Source: an uncultured Pelagibacteraceae bacterium (lineage in GTDB: Bacteria > Pseudomonadota > Alphaproteobacteria > Pelagibacterales > Pelagibacteraceae). From it: a stretch of DNA of 38,382 nt. The stretch lies in NCBI GenBank assembly GCA_902630915.1, contig CACOWD010000006.1, forward strand, positions 1-38,382, read 5' to 3'. Made by a program: the position numbers and the translations under genes. The notes under the pieces were generated by a model, which saw only the letters and a program-made list of their open reading frames with translations, did not search any database and was not told the DNA's origin. This document shows positions 35,419 to 38,382 of the stretch, one piece after another. The number at the start of each line of letters is the position of its first letter. Within the stretch, counting starts at the first letter, position 1.

Positions 35419-36285
35419 TTATTTTTGACATTTTTTACAAAAAAAAGTAGCTCGATTAGAAATAACTGTTCTTATTATCTTTGAGTTGCAATCTACATTA
35501 GAACACTTCTTTCCTTTTCTTCCATAAACTTTAAAATATTCTTGAAAAAAACCTTTTTTTCCATCATCACTAGAAAAATCCTTAATTGAGGATCCTCCAA
35601 GATTAATGGAGTTTTTTAAAATTTTTTTAATATTTCTTAGTATTTTCTTAATTTCGAAATCTTTGATTAATGAAACTTGACGATTTGGTCTAACATTACT
35701 TTGAAACAAAACCTCATTAACGTAAATATTACCCAAACCGGATATACATCTTTGGTCCATTAAAATATCTTTGATTTTTCTTTTTTTACCTAGGATATAT
35801 TTTTTAAAATATTTAAAATTACATTCTCTTCCCAATGGTTCAGGTCCTAGATTTTTTAAATGAAAATTTTCACATTCATCAGTCTTATAGAATTTAATAA
35901 AACCAAATTTTCTCACATCATTATAAATAAGTTTTTGATTGTATTTGAAAAAAAATATTACCCTATCGTGTTTATGATCTTTTGCAGAATTTAGATTATA
36001 ATAGAAACTTGTTTTATGTTTTTCACTTTTTTTATCTACAAAAAAAAATTTTCCTGTCATACCTAGGTGAACTAACATTTTTAAATTGTTATTCATTTTA
36101 AAAATTAAAAATTTAGATCTTCTCTCTATTTTCTTAATTTTTTTACCTAATAATAATGGGATTTCTCCTTCATTTAACTTATATCTTAAATTGCCATCAT
36201 TGATCTTCACATTATTTATTATTAAATTTTGAATTTTCTTCTCTAAGGACCTTTTAACAACTTCAACTTCAGGTAATTCTGGCAT
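35419..36285 (-). CDS. mutM: Formamidopyrimidine-DNA glycosylase
   Basis: A 288-residue bifunctional glycosylase/AP lyase that removes 8-oxoguanine and formamidopyrimidines. The N-terminus MPELPEVEVVKRSL provides the catalytic Pro and Glu after Met removal. VHLGMTGKFF carries the conserved lysine, and RCISGLGNIYVNEVLF the helix-two-turn-helix. The C-terminal zinc finger reads CSNVDC, 16 residues, CKKC, so the first pair is spaced by four residues instead of two. SNRAT in the finger includes the phosphate-contacting Arg. The start is only 11 bases from that of the divergent ubiE. Confidence 0.94.
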   Translation of the reverse strand: MPELPEVEVVKRSLEKKIQNLIINNVKINDGNLRYKLNEGEIPLLLGKKIKKIERRSKFLIFKMNNNLKMLVHLGMTGKFFFVDKKSEKHKTSFYYNLNSAKDHKHDRVIFFFKYNQKLIYNDVRKFGFIKFYKTDECENFHLKNLGPEPLGRECNFKYFKKYILGKKRKIKDILMDQRCISGLGNIYVNEVLFQSNVRPNRQVSLIKDFEIKKILRNIKKILKNSINLGGSSIKDFSSDDGKKGFFQEYFKVYGRKGKKCSNVDCNSKIIRTVISNRATFFCKKCQK

Positions 36286-36290
36286 ATAAT
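36285..36290 (+). promoter_or_regulatory. Probable -10 box giving a leaderless ubiE mRNA
   Basis: An exact TATAAT ends 6 bases before the ATG at 36297 and overlaps the start codon of divergent mutM. Transcription would begin at the ubiE ATG. No Shine-Dalgarno sequence is present, and TTCAAC about 17 bases upstream is a poor -35. Confidence 0.5.
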
Positions 36291-36296
36291 TCTAAT

Positions 36297-37001
36297 ATGA
36301 AAAGCACTATTCAAGATAAATCAAAATTAGTCAATTCAGTATTTTCAAAAGTTAATGCAAAATATGATTTAATGAACGATATAATGTCTATGGGTATTCA
36401 TCGAGCTTGGAAAGATAAATTTATAGATTGGATGAATCCTCAACCAAATACAAAATTGATTGATGTGGCCTCGGGCACTGGCGATATACCTAAGTTATTT
36501 GAAAAGAGGTTAAAAAGTTCATGTCAAATCACTTGTGTAGAACCAAACAAAGGAATGCTAGAAAAAGGAAAAATTAAACTAAAAAAATTCAAAAATATTG
36601 AATGGTTAAATGCTACGGCAGAAAAATTGCCAGTTCCTGATGATTATTATGATTATTACTCAATTAGTTTTGGTATTAGAAATGTTTCAAATATTAACTT
36701 AACTCTTAAGGAAGCTTTAAGAGTATTAAAACCAGGCGGCCGTTTTATGTGTTTAGAGTTTTCAAAAATTGATAACGAAATTATAAAATTTATATATAAT
36801 CAATATTCTAAGAGCATTCCTTATATTGGTAAATTAATTGTAGGTTCTGAAGAGCCTTATAAATATTTAATTGAGAGTATTAAAAAATTTTATTCTCAGG
36901 AGCAACTTGTCTCTATAATGAGGATAAATGGTTTTAAAAATATTGAATTTAGAAACATTTCTAATGGTATTTCATCAATACATTCGGGTTGGAAAATTTA
37001 G
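36297..37001 (+). CDS. ubiE: Ubiquinone/menaquinone C-methyltransferase UbiE
   Basis: A 234-residue SAM-dependent methyltransferase for a ring methylation in ubiquinone synthesis. VFSKVNAKYDLMNDIMS at the N-terminus, the SAM loop DVASGTGDIP, and SISFGIRNVSN and LKPGGRFMCLEFSK are the family marks. The 5' start is likely leaderless. The stop codon directly abuts the ATG of ubiB, so both ubiquinone genes form one operon. In an aerobic alphaproteobacterium the substrate is the benzoquinol intermediate rather than demethylmenaquinone. Confidence 0.96.
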   Translation: MKSTIQDKSKLVNSVFSKVNAKYDLMNDIMSMGIHRAWKDKFIDWMNPQPNTKLIDVASGTGDIPKLFEKRLKSSCQITCVEPNKGMLEKGKIKLKKFKNIEWLNATAEKLPVPDDYYDYYSISFGIRNVSNINLTLKEALRVLKPGGRFMCLEFSKIDNEIIKFIYNQYSKSIPYIGKLIVGSEEPYKYLIESIKKFYSQEQLVSIMRINGFKNIEFRNISNGISSIHSGWKI

Positions 37002-38382
37002 ATGCTTGTGAGAGTTTTTAAACTGTTGCAAATAGCAAGAAAATTATCAACTTCTGGTGCCATCGACACCATAAACGAAATTCATAAATTACCCACTAGT
37101 TTGAATTTTTTTTTTAATATAATTTCTTTAGGAACTCACTCCAAAGTTTTAGATGGAAAAAGAACTCCAGGAGAAAAACTTTGTTTGGCTTTACAAGGTA
37201 TGGGAACTACATTCATAAAATTAGGCCAATTTTTAGCTACCAGACCAGATATAATTGGGGATGAATTAGCAAAAGATTTAGAAAAACTGCAAGATAAAGT
37301 ACCTGCATTTGATTTATACGACGCTAAAAAAATCATCAAAAAAGAAATAGGAGAAAATTATTTCAAAGAATTAAATGATTTAAGTGAGCCGATAGCTGCT
37401 GCATCTATCGCTCAGGTGCATCTTGCTAGAATAAGAGTGGATAATTTTGACAAACAAGTGGCCATAAAAATACTTAGACCCGATATTGAAAAATTATTTA
37501 ATGAAGAATTGGATGCATTGATGCTTTTTGCTTACATTACTGAAAATACTTTTAAAAAAGCCAAAAGGCTAAAATTAGTTGAGGTAGTTCACCTTCTTAG
37601 AGAAATTACAAATATAGAAATGGATTTAAGATTCGAAGCTGCAGCAGCAAATGAACTTTATGAAAACACTAAAAATGATATTGGATTTAACGTCCCAAAA
37701 ATATATTGGAACTTTACTACAAAAAAAATACTAACACTCGATAGAGTTAATGGTATTTCTATAAGAGAACAAAAGAAACTTAGTGAAATTGGAGTAGATT
37801 TAAAGAAACTAGCAGAAAATTTAATCCAATTTTTTTTAAAACAAGCAGTAAGAGATGGTTTTTTTCACGGTGATATGCATCAAGGTAATCTTTTCGTTGA
37901 TAGTAAAGGTAATATAATCCCAGTTGATTTTGGCATTATGGGTAGGCTTGACAAAAATAATAGAAAATTTTTAGCAGAGATACTTTATGGTTTTATTCAA
38001 AGAGATTATATAAAAGTTGCTGAGGTTCATTTTCAGGCTGGCTTAGTTCCTCAAGATGCTTCAAAAGAGGAATTCGCGCAAGCTTTAAGATCTGTTGGTG
38101 AGCCAATATTTGGTCAGTCTATCAAAGATATTTCGGGTGGAAACTTATTATCTCAATTATTTGAAATTACTGAAAAATTTAATATGGCTACACAACCTCC
38201 TTTGTTGCTGCTGCAAAAAACTATGGTGGTTGTTGAGGGTGTAGCTAGAAAACTTTACCCTGAAACAAATATTTGGGAAGTATCAAGACCAGTACTTGAG
38301 GAATGGTTAAAAGGAATTAAAAGTCCAAAATCTACAATAGACACAGCTTTAAATACTTCTTCAGAAATTCTTAAAAGAATAC
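37002..38382 (+). CDS. ubiB: Ubiquinone biosynthesis protein UbiB (ADCK/ABC1 family), 3' end cut off
   Basis: The frame is open from ATG 37002 to the window end (460 codons), so the C-terminus, probably 50-90 residues with the membrane anchor, is missing. Family features: the KxGQ motif in FIKLGQFLATRPD, the Ala-rich loop IAAASIAQVH in place of a normal glycine loop, VAIKILRP with the ATP-site lysine, FFHGDMHQGNLF and PVDFGIMGRLD. UbiB is an atypical ATPase/kinase-like protein that assists the membrane-bound steps of ubiquinone synthesis. It abuts ubiE. Confidence 0.95.
   Translation, partial: MLVRVFKLLQIARKLSTSGAIDTINEIHKLPTSLNFFFNIISLGTHSKVLDGKRTPGEKLCLALQGMGTTFIKLGQFLATRPDIIGDELAKDLEKLQDKVPAFDLYDAKKIIKKEIGENYFKELNDLSEPIAAASIAQVHLARIRVDNFDKQVAIKILRPDIEKLFNEELDALMLFAYITENTFKKAKRLKLVEVVHLLREITNIEMDLRFEAAAANELYENTKNDIGFNVPKIYWNFTTKKILTLDRVNGISIREQKKLSEIGVDLKKLAENLIQFFLKQAVRDGFFHGDMHQGNLFVDSKGNIIPVDFGIMGRLDKNNRKFLAEILYGFIQRDYIKVAEVHFQAGLVPQDASKEEFAQALRSVGEPIFGQSIKDISGGNLLSQLFEITEKFNMATQPPLLLLQKTMVVVEGVARKLYPETNIWEVSRPVLEEWLKGIKSPKSTIDTALNTSSEILKRI

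Noticed and set aside
37136..37339. Minus-strand open frame of 67 codons
   Set aside because: It is antisense to the conserved KxGQ region of ubiB, which is clearly coding on the plus strand.

Overview
This window is an AT-rich, very compact bacterial chromosome segment. Several things point to an alphaproteobacterium of the SAR11 (Pelagibacterales) type: many A/T-ending codons, intergenic gaps mostly under 50 bases, frequent gene overlaps, and alphaproteobacterial regulators (RegA/RegB, a ChvI/ChvG-like pair) in reduced genes. This placement is inferred from gene content and style, not from a marker-gene tree. I see no tRNA, rRNA, CRISPR array, insertion sequence, prophage or integration site. 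No stretch longer than 300 bases lacks a gene; the largest gap (about 213 bases) lies between dnaA and rpsT. The window starts inside a glycosyltransferase gene and ends inside ubiB.

Layout. 1-3714: end of a heptosyltransferase-like gene, a membrane-anchored J-domain protein, oligopeptidase B, a small heat-shock protein with a sigma32-type promoter and a ROSE-like RNA thermometer, and a small lipoprotein. 3720-7542: purine uptake and salvage (AzgA-type permease with a structured leader, facing a phosphoribosyltransferase gene whose frame is broken at a slippery A-run), then a DUF1330 protein, an AlkA-type DNA glycosylase and a DMT-family exporter. 7576-12803: a tight + strand operon msrA - sulfurtransferase - RND adaptor - RND pump, in which the adaptor appears to lack its alpha-helical hairpin. 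12793-14295: minus-strand envelope genes (SLT lipoprotein, secreted nuclease, VanZ-like protein). 14336-15055: gpmA.

15045-23515 is a long minus-strand run: polA, a ChvI/ChvG-like two-component system, ahcY, tsaE, an AmgK-like sugar kinase and a MurU-like nucleotidyltransferase; the last two suggest cell-wall sugar recycling. 23558-25070 (+): an ABC-2 type ATPase without a permease beside it, and BioY. 25073-30197 holds the redox regulator regA, a divergent polyamine operon (type III PLP decarboxylase, deoxyhypusine-synthase-like enzyme, agmatinase-like ureohydrolase), and the cognate kinase regB, which sits 5 bases behind gyrB.

30203-36285 (minus) is the replication block gyrB, dnaN, dnaA, rpsT, mutM, with no recF between dnaN and gyrB. 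36297-38382 (+) holds ubiE and ubiB for ubiquinone synthesis.

The best leads are the dual heat control of the small heat-shock gene, the A AAA AAT frameshift site in the phosphoribosyltransferase gene, exact TATAAT hexamers 6-8 bases before start codons (leaderless transcription), the hairpin-less RND adaptor, and the polyamine operon with its terminator-like leader hairpin.
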